Assembly (NCBI GenBank): GCA_965227875.1
Contig: OZ245783.1
Location: forward strand, 5,252,572 to 5,316,571
Origin: G965227875 sp965227875
Lineage (GTDB): Bacteria; Pseudomonadota; Alphaproteobacteria; Rhizobiales; JAJFHC01
Reading direction: 5' to 3'
DNA: 64,000 bases
Of the stretch, positions 55,666-64,000 are shown one piece after another. The notes below the pieces were generated by a model that worked only from the letters and a program-made list of their open reading frames with translations, was not told the DNA's origin and ran no database searches. The position numbers were made by a program, and so were the translations under genes. Numbering within the stretch: the first letter of the stretch is position 1; each line of letters starts with the position of its first letter.

Positions 55666-56484
55666 TCAAACCGTATCCGCGCCCGGCAGGTCGCCGAAGG
55701 CCAGGTTTCTGCGCGCCAGCATGTCGAGCAGCGGCGCGGGCGGAGGATCGCGGCGCGTGGTGACGAAAAGCCCCGCAACCGTTTCGCCTCCGCGGTCCGC
55801 GACGTCGTCCACGCCCCGCCCCAGCAGGGCGGCCGCACGGCGCGCGATGGCGGGCGCGGGATCGACATAGGTGACCGGCCATGGCGCATTGGCGGCGATG
55901 AGATCGGCGATCAGCGGATAATGGGTGCAGCCGAGCACGACGACATCGGTGCGCGCACCGCCCTCCTCGACGAACGCGGGCGCGATTTCGGCCCGCAATC
56001 GGTCCTCGTCGGCGGCCTCGCCCAGCAGGCAGGCTTCCGCGATCGCGGCAAGTGACGCCGCCCCCACGAGCTCCACCCGGCAATGGGAGGCATAGGTGTC
56101 GATGAGGGCGCGGGTGTATTCCCGCTCGACCGTGGCCGGGGTCGCGAGCACCCCGATCACGCGGCTTCGCGTCGTCTGCGCGGCCGGTTTTATGCCGGGC
56201 ACCGTGCCGACGAAAGGCGTCGCGAACCGGTGGCGCAGGGCCTCCAGCGCGATGGTGCTCGCCGTGTTGCAGGCTATCACGGCCAGATCGCACGGAAAGG
56301 CCGCGAGCGCCACGTCCATGAGCCGAAGGATGCGCTCGACCAGCTCGGTCTCGGCGATGTCGCCATAGGGGAACACCGCCTGGTCGGCCAGGTAGACGAT
56401 CTCCGCGTCCGGCAGCGCCTTCCGCAGTTCCAGCTCGACGCTCAGGCCGCCAAGGCCCGAGTCGAAGACCAGGATGCGTGTCAT
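55666..56484 (-). CDS. murI: Glutamate racemase MurI
   Basis: A 272-residue enzyme making D-glutamate for peptidoglycan. FDSGLGGLSV, the catalytic cysteine in IACNTAS, and the second in VLGCTHYPL are present. The ATG at 56482-56484 overlaps the trmJ stop by 4 bp. Confidence 0.96.
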   Translation of the reverse strand: MTRILVFDSGLGGLSVELELRKALPDAEIVYLADQAVFPYGDIAETELVERILRLMDVALAAFPCDLAVIACNTASTIALEALRHRFATPFVGTVPGIKPAAQTTRSRVIGVLATPATVEREYTRALIDTYASHCRVELVGAASLAAIAEACLLGEAADEDRLRAEIAPAFVEEGGARTDVVVLGCTHYPLIADLIAANAPWPVTYVDPAPAIARRAAALLGRGVDDVADRGGETVAGLFVTTRRDPPPAPLLDMLARRNLAFGDLPGADTV

Positions 56485-57308
56485 TCGGCCCCGTCCCGGT
56501 TGCGGTCGGGTTTCGGACGCAGATGCTGGCGCACCAGGGAGGCGACGATGCCGCGCAGGGTACGGACGTCCTGCTCGGTCGGCTCGAGCCGGTGGAACAT
56601 GTTGCGGATGTTGCGCACCATGGCCGGGCGCTTTTCGGGCGGGCGCATGAAACCCGACTCGTCGAGTTCGCGTTCGAGATGCTCGAAAAAGCCGATGAGC
56701 TCGTCCTTGGTCGCCGGCCGCGTGCCCGGCATGCGCAGTCCGGGCTCGCTGAGCGCGCCGCCGCCCAGCGCATCGTCGCCATAGGTGACCGTGCCGAGCT
56801 TGAACCACTCATAGCCGATCAGGAGCACGGCCTGGGCGAGATTGAGCGAGGCGAAGGCCGGGTTGACCGGCGCCATGAGGATGGCGTCGGCGAGCGCGAC
56901 GTCGTCGTTGTGCAGCCCGGTGCGCTCCCGGCCGAAGAGCACGCCCGTGCGCTCGCCCCGGGCGACGCGCTGGCGCATCTTCACCGCCGCCTCTTCCGGC
57001 GACTCCACCGGTTTCACCATGTCGCGGATGCGCGCCGTCGTCGCGTAGACCAGCGTCAGGTCGCGCACCGCGTCCGCCGTGCTGTCGTAGAGCCGGGCCC
57101 CCTCGATCACCCAGTCCGCCCCCGACGCCGCCTTGCTCGCCTTCTCGCTCGGCCAGCCGTCGCGCGGGTTCACGATGCGCAGGTCGGACAGGCCGAAGTT
57201 CCCCATGGCGCGTGCGGCCGTGCCGATGTTCTCGCCGAGCTGGGGCTCAACGAGGATGATCGCCGGTCCGCCGTCGACCGTTTCGCGCTTGTGATCGGTT
57301 CCCGCCAT
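56481..57308 (-). CDS. trmJ: tRNA 2'-O-methyltransferase TrmJ family
   Basis: A 275-residue SPOUT methyltransferase. IILVEPQLGENIGTAARAMGNFGL and LFGRERTGLHNDDVALAD are the knot and cofactor motifs of TrmJ, which methylates position 32 of tRNA. It is upstream of, and overlaps, murI. Confidence 0.94.
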   Translation of the reverse strand: MAGTDHKRETVDGGPAIILVEPQLGENIGTAARAMGNFGLSDLRIVNPRDGWPSEKASKAASGADWVIEGARLYDSTADAVRDLTLVYATTARIRDMVKPVESPEEAAVKMRQRVARGERTGVLFGRERTGLHNDDVALADAILMAPVNPAFASLNLAQAVLLIGYEWFKLGTVTYGDDALGGGALSEPGLRMPGTRPATKDELIGFFEHLERELDESGFMRPPEKRPAMVRNIRNMFHRLEPTEQDVRTLRGIVASLVRQHLRPKPDRNRDGAE

Positions 57309-57513
57309 GTGTCGCTCCGCTGCTGCGAGGTCCGGCCCGGTCTCCGCCCGGCCGGCGATGACGGTGCATTACGCCATAGGTCGGGTTTGATCAATTCCGT
57401 CGGGATGCTATAGGGATCGCGCAAACCCGGTGACCCGGTCGGCAGCATGGCCGTCCCGAGGCCGCCGGGCCCACCGTTTCATTCCTATCTGGCAGAAAGT
57501 CGAGGCTTCTCAC

Positions 57514-58728
57514 ATGGCGAAGATCAAGGTCGCAAACCCGGTCGTCGAAATCGACGGCGACGAAATGACCCGCATCATTTGGCAGCTCATCAAGGACAAG
57601 CTGATCCACCCCTATCTCGATGTCGATCTCAAGTACTACGACCTCGGCATCGAATCGCGCGATGCGACCGACGACCAGATCACCGTCGACGCGGCCAACG
57701 CCATCAAGGAACACGGCGTCGGCGTCAAGTGCGCCACGATCACGCCCGACGAGGACCGCGTCGAGGAATTCGGCCTGAAGCGCATGTACCGCTCGCCCAA
57801 CGGCACGATCCGCAACATCCTCGGCGGCACCGTCTTCCGCGAGCCGATCATCTGCAAGAACGTGCCCCGCCTCGTGCCGGGCTGGACCGATCCGATCGTC
57901 ATCGGCCGTCACGCCTATGGCGACCAGTACCGCGCCACCGACTTCCTCGTGCCGGGCAAGGGCAAGCTCACGGTCAAGTGGGAAGCCGAGGACGGCTCGG
58001 AAACCATCGAGCGCGAGGTCTTCGACTTCCCCGAAGCCGGCGTGGCGCTGACCATGTACAACCTCGACGAATCGATCCGCAATTTCGCGCGCGCCTCCTT
58101 CGCCTACGGCCTCAACCGCAACTGGCCGGTCTACCTGTCGACGAAGAACACCATCCTCAAGGCCTATGACGGCCGCTTCAAGGACCTCTTCCAGGAGGTC
58201 TTCGACGCCGAGTACGCCGACAGGTTCAAGGCCGCCGGCATCACCTACGAGCACCGCCTCATCGACGACATGGTGGCCGCCGCGCTCAAGTGGAGCGGCA
58301 AGTTCATCTGGGCCTGCAAGAACTACGACGGCGACGTCCAGTCCGACACCGTCGCTCAGGGCTTCGGCTCGCTCGGCCTGATGACCAGCGTCCTGATGTC
58401 CCCCGACGGCCGCACGGTCGAGGCGGAAGCCGCCCACGGCACGGTGACACGTCACTACCGCAACCACCAGAAGGGCGAGGAGACGTCGACCAACTCGATC
58501 GCCTCGATCTTCGCCTGGACCCGCGGCCTCGCGCACCGCGCCAAGCTCGACGGAAACGACGACCTTGCGAAGTTCGCCGCCACGCTCGAGCGCGTCTGCG
58601 TCGATACCGTCGAATCCGGTTTCATGACCAAGGACCTCGCCCTGCTCGTCGGCGCCGACCAGACCTGGCTGTCGACCACCGGCTTCCTCGACAAGGTCGA
58701 CGAAAACCTCCAGAAGGCCATGGGCTGA
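57514..58728 (+). CDS. icd: NADP-dependent isocitrate dehydrogenase Icd (eukaryote-like type)
   Basis: A 404-residue TCA enzyme of the dimeric type II form: [42 protein letters not shown] and [12 protein letters not shown]. The ATG at 57514 gives the usual start. It lies 205 bp from the divergent trmJ. Confidence 0.98.
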   Translation: MAKIKVANPVVEIDGDEMTRIIWQLIKDKLIHPYLDVDLKYYDLGIESRDATDDQITVDAANAIKEHGVGVKCATITPDEDRVEEFGLKRMYRSPNGTIRNILGGTVFREPIICKNVPRLVPGWTDPIVIGRHAYGDQYRATDFLVPGKGKLTVKWEAEDGSETIEREVFDFPEAGVALTMYNLDESIRNFARASFAYGLNRNWPVYLSTKNTILKAYDGRFKDLFQEVFDAEYADRFKAAGITYEHRLIDDMVAAALKWSGKFIWACKNYDGDVQSDTVAQGFGSLGLMTSVLMSPDGRTVEAEAAHGTVTRHYRNHQKGEETSTNSIASIFAWTRGLAHRAKLDGNDDLAKFAATLERVCVDTVESGFMTKDLALLVGADQTWLSTTGFLDKVDENLQKAMG

Positions 58729-58762
58729 CCCGTTACCGGCACCCACGCGCGGCGCTGTATGG

Positions 58763-60320
58763 CCGCGCCACGCCTGTGGCAGTGGACCCCGGGTCAGGCC
58801 CGGGGGTTCGGTCTTGGTTTCGGAGGTGCGTCGAAGCTCGACCAAACAACCCCCTCGTGTCCCGGAGAGCCGGGAGGCTCGTCCGGGACCGTTCCGGGCT
58901 GAGGCTTAGATCCGGCACGGCCCCGGCTCCGCCTCATGGCGGACCGGGGAACGTTGCTCACGTTTTCTCTGACCACAGTTATCGTACAAACCCTCCCCCC
59001 TCACGCATTGCGCGGGCTCGACCCGCGTATCCAGCTCCACGCAAGACGCCGGATGGCCTCGCCGCGCCTATGGCAGTGGACCCCGGGTCAGGCCCGGGGG
59101 TTCGATCTTGGTTTCGGAGGTGCGCCGAGGCTCGTTCGAATATGCCCACCCGTGTCCCGGAGAGCTGACAGGCTCGTCCGGGACCGTTCCGGGCTGAGGC
59201 TTCGGTTCGAGACGGCCCCGGTTCCGCCTTGCGGCGGACCGGGGAACGTTGCTCGCGTTTTCTCTGATCACTGATATCGCACAGCCCCTGCCCCCTTTCA
59301 CGCCGTGCGCGGGCTCGACCCGCGTATCCAGCCCCGCGCACGGCGCCGGATTGCCGCGCCGCGCCTGTGGCAGTGGCCCCCGGGTCAGGCCCGGGCTTTC
59401 GTTTTTGGTTTCGGAGTTGCCCAACGCCCGTCCCGGCCGGCGCCTCGTGGCCCGGAGAGGCGGCAATCTCATACAAAACGCCCACTCGTGTCCCGGAGAG
59501 CCGGCAGGCTCGTCCGGGACCGTTCCGGGGTGAGGCTTTGGTTCGAGACGGCCCCGGCTCCGCCTCATGGCGGACCGGGGCACGTTGCTCAAGTGTTCTC
59601 TGACCACTGACATCCGGCAGACCCTACACCCTCACGCCGTGCGCTGGCTCGACCCGCGCATCCAGCCCCGCGCAAGACACCGGATTGCCGCGCCACGCCT
59701 GTGGCAGTGGACCCCGGGTCAGGCCCGGGGGTTCGTTTGTGGCAACTCCCCTCGTGTCCCGGAGAGCTGACAGGCTCGTCCGGGACCGTTCCGGGCTGAG
59801 GCTTCGGTTCGAGACGGCCCCGGTTCCGCCTTGCGGCGGACCGGGGAACGTTGCTCACGTTTTCTCTGACCACCGATATCGGGCAAACCCTCCCCCCTCA
59901 CGCCGTGCGCTGGCTCGACCCGCGCATCCAGCCCCGCGCAAGACACCGGATTGCCGCGCCACGCCTGTGGCAGTGGACCCCGGGTCAGGCCCGGGGGTTC
60001 GGTCTTGGTTTCGGAGGAGCGCCGAGGCTCGCCGGAGTAATCGCTCTTGCGTCCCGGGGATCCGGCAGGCTGCTACGAAAACGCGCACCCGGTCCCCGGA
60101 GAGGCGGTACACTCGTTCGAATACGCCCACTCGTGTCCCGGAGAGCCGGGAGGCTCGTCCGGGACCGTTCCGGGCTGAGGCTTCGGTTCGGGACGGCCCC
60201 GGTACCGCCTTGCGGCGGACCGGGGAACGTTTCTCGCGTTTTCTCTGACCACTGACATCCGGCAGACCCTTACCCCCCCTCACGCCGTGCGCGGGATTGA
60301 CCCGCGTATCCAGCGGTGCA
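58763..60320. repeat. Array of about five imperfect ~0.27-0.38-kb composite repeats
   Basis: Four blocks recur in order about five times: (A) GGACCCCGGGTCAGGCCCGG at ~58786, 59081, 59375, 59709, 59977; (B) CCCGGAGAGC..GGCTCGTCCGGGACC at ~58860, 59155, 59493, 59757, 60138; (C) GCGGACCGGGGAACGTTGCT at ~58941, 59236, 59572, 59838, 60218; (D) CGGGCTCGACCCGCGTATCC at ~59010-60300. Each block is palindromic. Open frames here lack start signals and family sequence. Block D is the inverse of the REP sequence at 15.70 kb. Confidence 0.9.
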
Positions 60321-60335
60321 CACCGGGTGCGACGG

Positions 60336-61547
60336 TCAGCCGAGATGTTCGCGGGTTTCGCCGGCGATGATGGCGCGGGAGCTGGAGACCTGGTGGATGC
60401 GCTCGCGCAGGTCGGCGTGGGTGTCCATGAGATACGCGAAGTCGTGCCGGTCGAGCAGCATGAGATCGCAGCGGCTGAGCGCCGTCGCGCTGTGGACGAA
60501 GCGCGTCTGGCGGTCGAGCAGCGCCGACTCGCCGAAGAAGTCGCCCGCCTCGACCGTCGTGGACGAACCGGTCAGCCGCAGTTCCACCTGCCCCGAGGCG
60601 ACGAAATAGAGCGACTGGATCTCCTCGTTCTCGTCGAGGATGACCGCCCCGGCCGGGTAGGAGACCGACCGTAGCTGCGTGATCACCTTGGAGATGCAGG
60701 CCGCGTTGAGCTCCGCGAAGAGCGGGACGTCGGCGACCATGGACCACGTGACGACGAATTGCCGGCGGGAGATCTCCTGGGCGAAGCCCGTCGCGAGAAT
60801 GCCGATGGGCAGGGCGAACATGCCCAGTCCGAACAGCATGACCAGCCCGCCAAACACCTTGCCGCCCAGCGTCACCGGCGTGACGTCGCCATAACCCACC
60901 GTGGTCAGCGTGGCGATCGACCACCATGCGGCGGCCGGCACGCTCCCGAACACCTCGGGCTGGGCCTCGTGCTCGAGGAAATAGATGATGGTCGAGGAGA
61001 TCAGCAGCATGGCCATCATGACGATGCCCGCCCCCGTCAGGGCGCGGCGCTCGCTGGCCAGCACGCGCCCCAGCGTCTGGATGGCCGGGGAATAGCGCGC
61101 GAGCTTCAGGAACCGCAGCAGCCGGAGCACGCGCAGCACGCGCAGGTCGATGCCCACGAACATGCTGAGATAGAAGGGCAGGATCGCCATGAGGTCGACG
61201 ATCAGGAGCGGCCGCATCGCGAACTGCAGCCGCGCCTTCCACAGGGGCAGATGGCGCAGGCGCTTGAGCTCCACACAGGCCCACAGCCGGGCGGCGTATT
61301 CCACCGTGAAGATCAGGACGGAGATGACGTTGAAGACGTCGAACCACACCCGGTAGGCGGCACCCACCGACTCCACCGTCTCCAGCGAGAAGGCCAGCAC
61401 GTTCGCCACGATGAGCAAGACGATGAAGGTATCGACGGCGATGCTCGCGGTATCCCCGCCGTGGCCCGCCTCGAGAATCTCGTGGGCCCGGAACCTGATG
61501 CGCGTCATGAAGTCGTCGCTTCGGTTCATGTTCCGGGTCCCGGGCAT
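60336..61547 (-). CDS. Voltage-gated-type K+ channel with C-terminal cyclic-nucleotide-binding domain
   Basis: A 403-residue six-helix potassium channel. S4 carries regular arginines (RVLRVLRLLRFLKLAR, 136-151); the selectivity filter is TVGYGD (216-221). Residues ~275-390 form a cyclic-nucleotide-binding domain (ASGQVELRL, GDFFGESALL). The layout is that of the rhizobial MlotiK1 channel. It starts 11 bp after alaS; ATGs a few codons later are possible starts. Confidence 0.93.
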   Translation of the reverse strand: MPGTRNMNRSDDFMTRIRFRAHEILEAGHGGDTASIAVDTFIVLLIVANVLAFSLETVESVGAAYRVWFDVFNVISVLIFTVEYAARLWACVELKRLRHLPLWKARLQFAMRPLLIVDLMAILPFYLSMFVGIDLRVLRVLRLLRFLKLARYSPAIQTLGRVLASERRALTGAGIVMMAMLLISSTIIYFLEHEAQPEVFGSVPAAAWWSIATLTTVGYGDVTPVTLGGKVFGGLVMLFGLGMFALPIGILATGFAQEISRRQFVVTWSMVADVPLFAELNAACISKVITQLRSVSYPAGAVILDENEEIQSLYFVASGQVELRLTGSSTTVEAGDFFGESALLDRQTRFVHSATALSRCDLMLLDRHDFAYLMDTHADLRERIHQVSSSRAIIAGETREHLG

Positions 61548-61558
61548 GTGCGGCTCCG

Positions 61559-64000
61559 TCAGGCCGCCCCGGCCCGGCCGCCGATTTCCTCGGCGATGGC
61601 CTCGAGCGCGGCTGCGGCCTGGCTGCCGTCCGGCCCGCCGGCCTGGGCCATGTCGGGCCGCCCGCCGCCACCCTTGCCGCCGAGCACGGCCGCACCGGTG
61701 CGCACGAGATCGACGGCGTTGTAGGTGTCGACGAGGTCTCCCGTGACCCCGACGGCGATGCCCGCCTTGCCCTCGTCATTGACCCCGATGATGGCGACGA
61801 TGCCCGAGCCGACCTTCTTCTTGCCGTCGTCGACCAGACCGCGCAGGTCCTTCGGGTTGATGCCTTCGAGCGCACGGGCCATGACCTTGACATTGCCGAT
61901 CTCGCGGATGCCCTCGTCGGCCGCGCCGCCACCGCCGCCGCCCAGCGCCAGCTTGCGCTTGGCGTCGGCCAGTTCGCGCTCCATGCGGCGGCGTTCGTCG
62001 AGCAGCGCACGCAGGCGGTCGTTGAGATCCTGCGGCGAGGTCTTCAGGAGGTCGGCGGCCTCGCGGACGCGCCGGTCCTGTTCGTCGAGATAGGCGCGGG
62101 CTTCCGGGCCGGTCAGGGCCTCGATGCGCCGCACGCCCGCGGCCACCGCGCCTTCGCCGACGATCTTGACCAGGCCGATATCGCCCGTCCGCTTCACGTG
62201 GGTGCCGCCGCACAGTTCCGCCGAATAGGTCTTCGCGGCGCCGGTCTCGTCCGTGGTGCGGCCCATGGCGACGACGCGCACCTCGTCGCCGTATTTCTCG
62301 CCGAACAGCGCCTGGGCGCCCGACGCGATGGCGTCGTCGACGCTCATCAGCCGCGTGGTCACCTCGTCGTTCTGGAGGATGATCGCGTTGGCCATGTTCT
62401 CCACCGCGCCGATCTCGTCGTCGTTCATGCCCTTGGGATGGCTGAAATCGAAGCGCAGGCGGTCCGGTTCCACGAGCGAGCCTTTCTGGGCGACGTGCGT
62501 GCCGAGGATCTCGCGCAGAGCCTCGTGCAGCAGGTGCGTGGCCGAGTGGTTGGCGCGCGTGCCGGTGCGGCGGGCGGAGTCGACCTGCAGTTCGAGCGCA
62601 TCGCCCACCCGGACCGTGCCTTCGGCGACCTTGCCCGCGTGGACGAAGAGATCGCCGACACGCTTCTGGGTATCGGAGATTTCGACGCGGGCGCCGTCGG
62701 CCGAGACCATCGCGCCGCGGTCGCCCACCTGGCCGCCCGACTCGCCGTAGAACGGGGTCTGGTTGAGCACGATCTCGACATCGGTGCCGGGGCCGGCCTC
62801 ATCGGTCTCCTTGCCGTCCACCACCAGCGCACGCACCACGCCCTCGGCCGTCTCGGTCTCGTAACCGAGGAACTCGGTGGCGCCGTGGGTTTCGCGCAGC
62901 CTGAACCAGATCTCCTCCGTGGCGGAACTTCCCGAGCCCGCCCAGGCGGCGCGCGCCTCGGCCCGCTGCTGCTCCATGGCACTATTGAAGGCATCGGTGT
63001 CCACGGTGATGCCGCGGGACTTGAGCGCATCCTCGGTGAGATCAAGCGGGAAGCCGTAGGTATCGTAGAGCTTGAAGGCAATATCGCCGGAAAAGCTGTC
63101 GCCCTCACCCAGGTCGGCGGCGGCCTCGTCGAGCATCTTGAGGCCACGCTCGAGCGTCTTGCGGAAGCGGGTCTCCTCGAGACGCAGGGTCTCGGTGATC
63201 AGCGCCTCGGCACGGTGAAGCTCCTGGTAGGCCTGGCCCATCTCATGGACGAGGGCCGGCACGAGGCGCCACATGAGCGGTTCATGCACACCGAGCAGTT
63301 CGGCATGGCGCATGGCGCGGCGCATGATCCGGCGCAGGACGTAGCCGCGCCCCTCGTTCGACGGCAGGACGCCGTCGGCGATCAGGAAACTGGTGGCGCG
63401 CAGGTGGTCGGCGATGACCCGGTGGCTGACATTGTGCTCGCCCTCGGCATCGACGCCGGACGCCTCGACGGAGGCGCGGATAAGCGCGCGCATGAGATCG
63501 GTCTCGTAATTGTCGTGCGTGCCCTGGAGCACGGCGGAGATGCGTTCGAGCCCCATGCCCGTGTCGATGGACGGGCGCGGCAGGTCGACCCGCTCCTCGC
63601 TGGTGATCTGCTCGAACTGCATGAAGACGAGGTTCCAGATCTCGATGAACCGGTCGCCGTCCTCGTCCGGGCTGCCAGGCGGCCCGCCCGGGATGTGATC
63701 GCCATGGTCGAAGAAGATCTCGGAGCACGGCCCGCACGGACCGGTATCGCCCATGGACCAGAAATTGTCGCTGGTGGGGATCCGGATGATGCGCGACTCG
63801 GGCAGGCCGGCGACCTTCTTCCACAGGTCGAACGCCTCGTCGTCCTCGGAGAACACCGTGACGAGAAGACGGTCCTCGGGCAGGCCGAATTCCTTCGTCA
63901 CCAGGTTCCAGGCCAGTTCGATCGCCAGGTCCTTGAAATAGTCGCCGAAGGAGAAATTGCCGAGCATCTCGAAGAACGTGTGATGGCGGGCGGTATAGCC
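61559..64000 (-). CDS. alaS: Alanyl-tRNA synthetase AlaS (5' end beyond the window)
   Basis: About 813 residues are visible and the frame is open at the right edge ([23 protein letters not shown]), so roughly the first 65-75 residues are missing. Present are the class II catalytic core, the editing domain with [12 protein letters not shown] and CGGTHV, and the glycine-rich C-terminal C-Ala domain ([29 protein letters not shown]). No break is seen. Confidence 0.97.
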   Translation of the reverse strand, partial: GYTARHHTFFEMLGNFSFGDYFKDLAIELAWNLVTKEFGLPEDRLLVTVFSEDDEAFDLWKKVAGLPESRIIRIPTSDNFWSMGDTGPCGPCSEIFFDHGDHIPGGPPGSPDEDGDRFIEIWNLVFMQFEQITSEERVDLPRPSIDTGMGLERISAVLQGTHDNYETDLMRALIRASVEASGVDAEGEHNVSHRVIADHLRATSFLIADGVLPSNEGRGYVLRRIMRRAMRHAELLGVHEPLMWRLVPALVHEMGQAYQELHRAEALITETLRLEETRFRKTLERGLKMLDEAAADLGEGDSFSGDIAFKLYDTYGFPLDLTEDALKSRGITVDTDAFNSAMEQQRAEARAAWAGSGSSATEEIWFRLRETHGATEFLGYETETAEGVVRALVVDGKETDEAGPGTDVEIVLNQTPFYGESGGQVGDRGAMVSADGARVEISDTQKRVGDLFVHAGKVAEGTVRVGDALELQVDSARRTGTRANHSATHLLHEALREILGTHVAQKGSLVEPDRLRFDFSHPKGMNDDEIGAVENMANAIILQNDEVTTRLMSVDDAIASGAQALFGEKYGDEVRVVAMGRTTDETGAAKTYSAELCGGTHVKRTGDIGLVKIVGEGAVAAGVRRIEALTGPEARAYLDEQDRRVREAADLLKTSPQDLNDRLRALLDERRRMERELADAKRKLALGGGGGGAADEGIREIGNVKVMARALEGINPKDLRGLVDDGKKKVGSGIVAIIGVNDEGKAGIAVGVTGDLVDTYNAVDLVRTGAAVLGGKGGGGRPDMAQAGGPDGSQAAAALEAIAEEIGGRAGAA

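Noticed and set aside
58290..60255. Several open frames of 60-190 codons inside the 58.7-60.3 kb repeat array
   Set aside because: They differ by repeat copy, are present in several frames on both strands, and encode low-complexity Arg/Pro/Gly sequence without ribosome sites or family motifs. They follow from the GC-rich palindromic repeats.

Overview
The window looks like chromosomal DNA from a GC-rich, probably marine or rhizobial-type alphaproteobacterium. The support is a DMSP-lyase/acrylate operon (acuR-acuI-dddL), the purC-purS-purQ-purL-bolA-grxD order, a DUF1476 ATP-synthase inhibitor (zeta-type) gene, the rpsD/murI/trmJ/icd neighbourhood, and a BcsS-type outer-membrane protein. No rRNA, tRNA, CRISPR array or replication origin was recognised.

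Layout. 0-1.7 kb: end of an EmrA-like and a complete EmrB-like efflux gene. 1.7-5.4 kb: paaABCDE (minus strand), the phenylacetyl-CoA epoxidase. 5.6-7.1 kb: an unrecognised coiled-coil membrane protein. 7.1-9.5 kb: dddL, acuI and acuR with a perfect palindromic operator. 9.7-12.7 kb: a LysE exporter and ureide catabolism (PuuE-UraD fusion and a frameshifted ureidoglycine aminohydrolase). 12.8-15.6 kb: a clearly AT-rich island of three overlapping genes (Dam-like methylase, small membrane protein, DGQHR-domain protein) bounded by ~66-bp direct repeats. 16.1-18.8 kb: paaI-paaK-paaX. 18.8-21.4 kb: intradiol dioxygenase, serine hydrolase, TenA. 21.5-25.6 kb: a TPP-riboswitch-controlled thiamine operon, thiE-thiD-thiZ-thiX-thiY.

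25.8-39.6 kb is the most unusual region. It is a co-directional set of four FAD-dependent GMC oxidoreductases, each with a C-X5-C-X3-C motif of the kind that holds an iron-sulfur cluster in fructose/glucose dehydrogenases. With them are two Tat-type small subunits, two cellulose-synthase-like family 2 glycosyltransferases and one BcsS-like outer-membrane protein. No cytochrome subunit and no bcsB, bcsC or bcsZ is present. I infer a system that makes an extracytoplasmic beta-glycan and oxidises it, or its precursors, in the periplasm. It falls into two modules, A: sldS-gmc-gmc-(MITE)-GT-bcsS and B: gmc-sldS-gmc-GT, separated by a strong terminator.

39.6-48 kb: a CAP-domain protein and purine biosynthesis (purB, purC, purS, purQ, purL) with bolA and a monothiol glutaredoxin. 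48.0-48.8 kb: a REP-type repeat cluster. 48.8-52.6 kb: an AraC regulator divergent from an isoquinoline 1-oxidoreductase-like molybdoenzyme (iorA/iorB). 52.6-54.4 kb: a cobalamin riboswitch driving cbtB, cbtA and a His-rich protein. 54.4-58.7 kb: YjbR-like protein, rpsD, murI, trmJ and icd. 58.7-60.3 kb: about five copies of a ~0.3-kb repeat. 60.3-64 kb: a cyclic-nucleotide-regulated K+ channel and the start-truncated alaS.

All calls come from reading the sequence by eye and from remembered family motifs. No database search was run.
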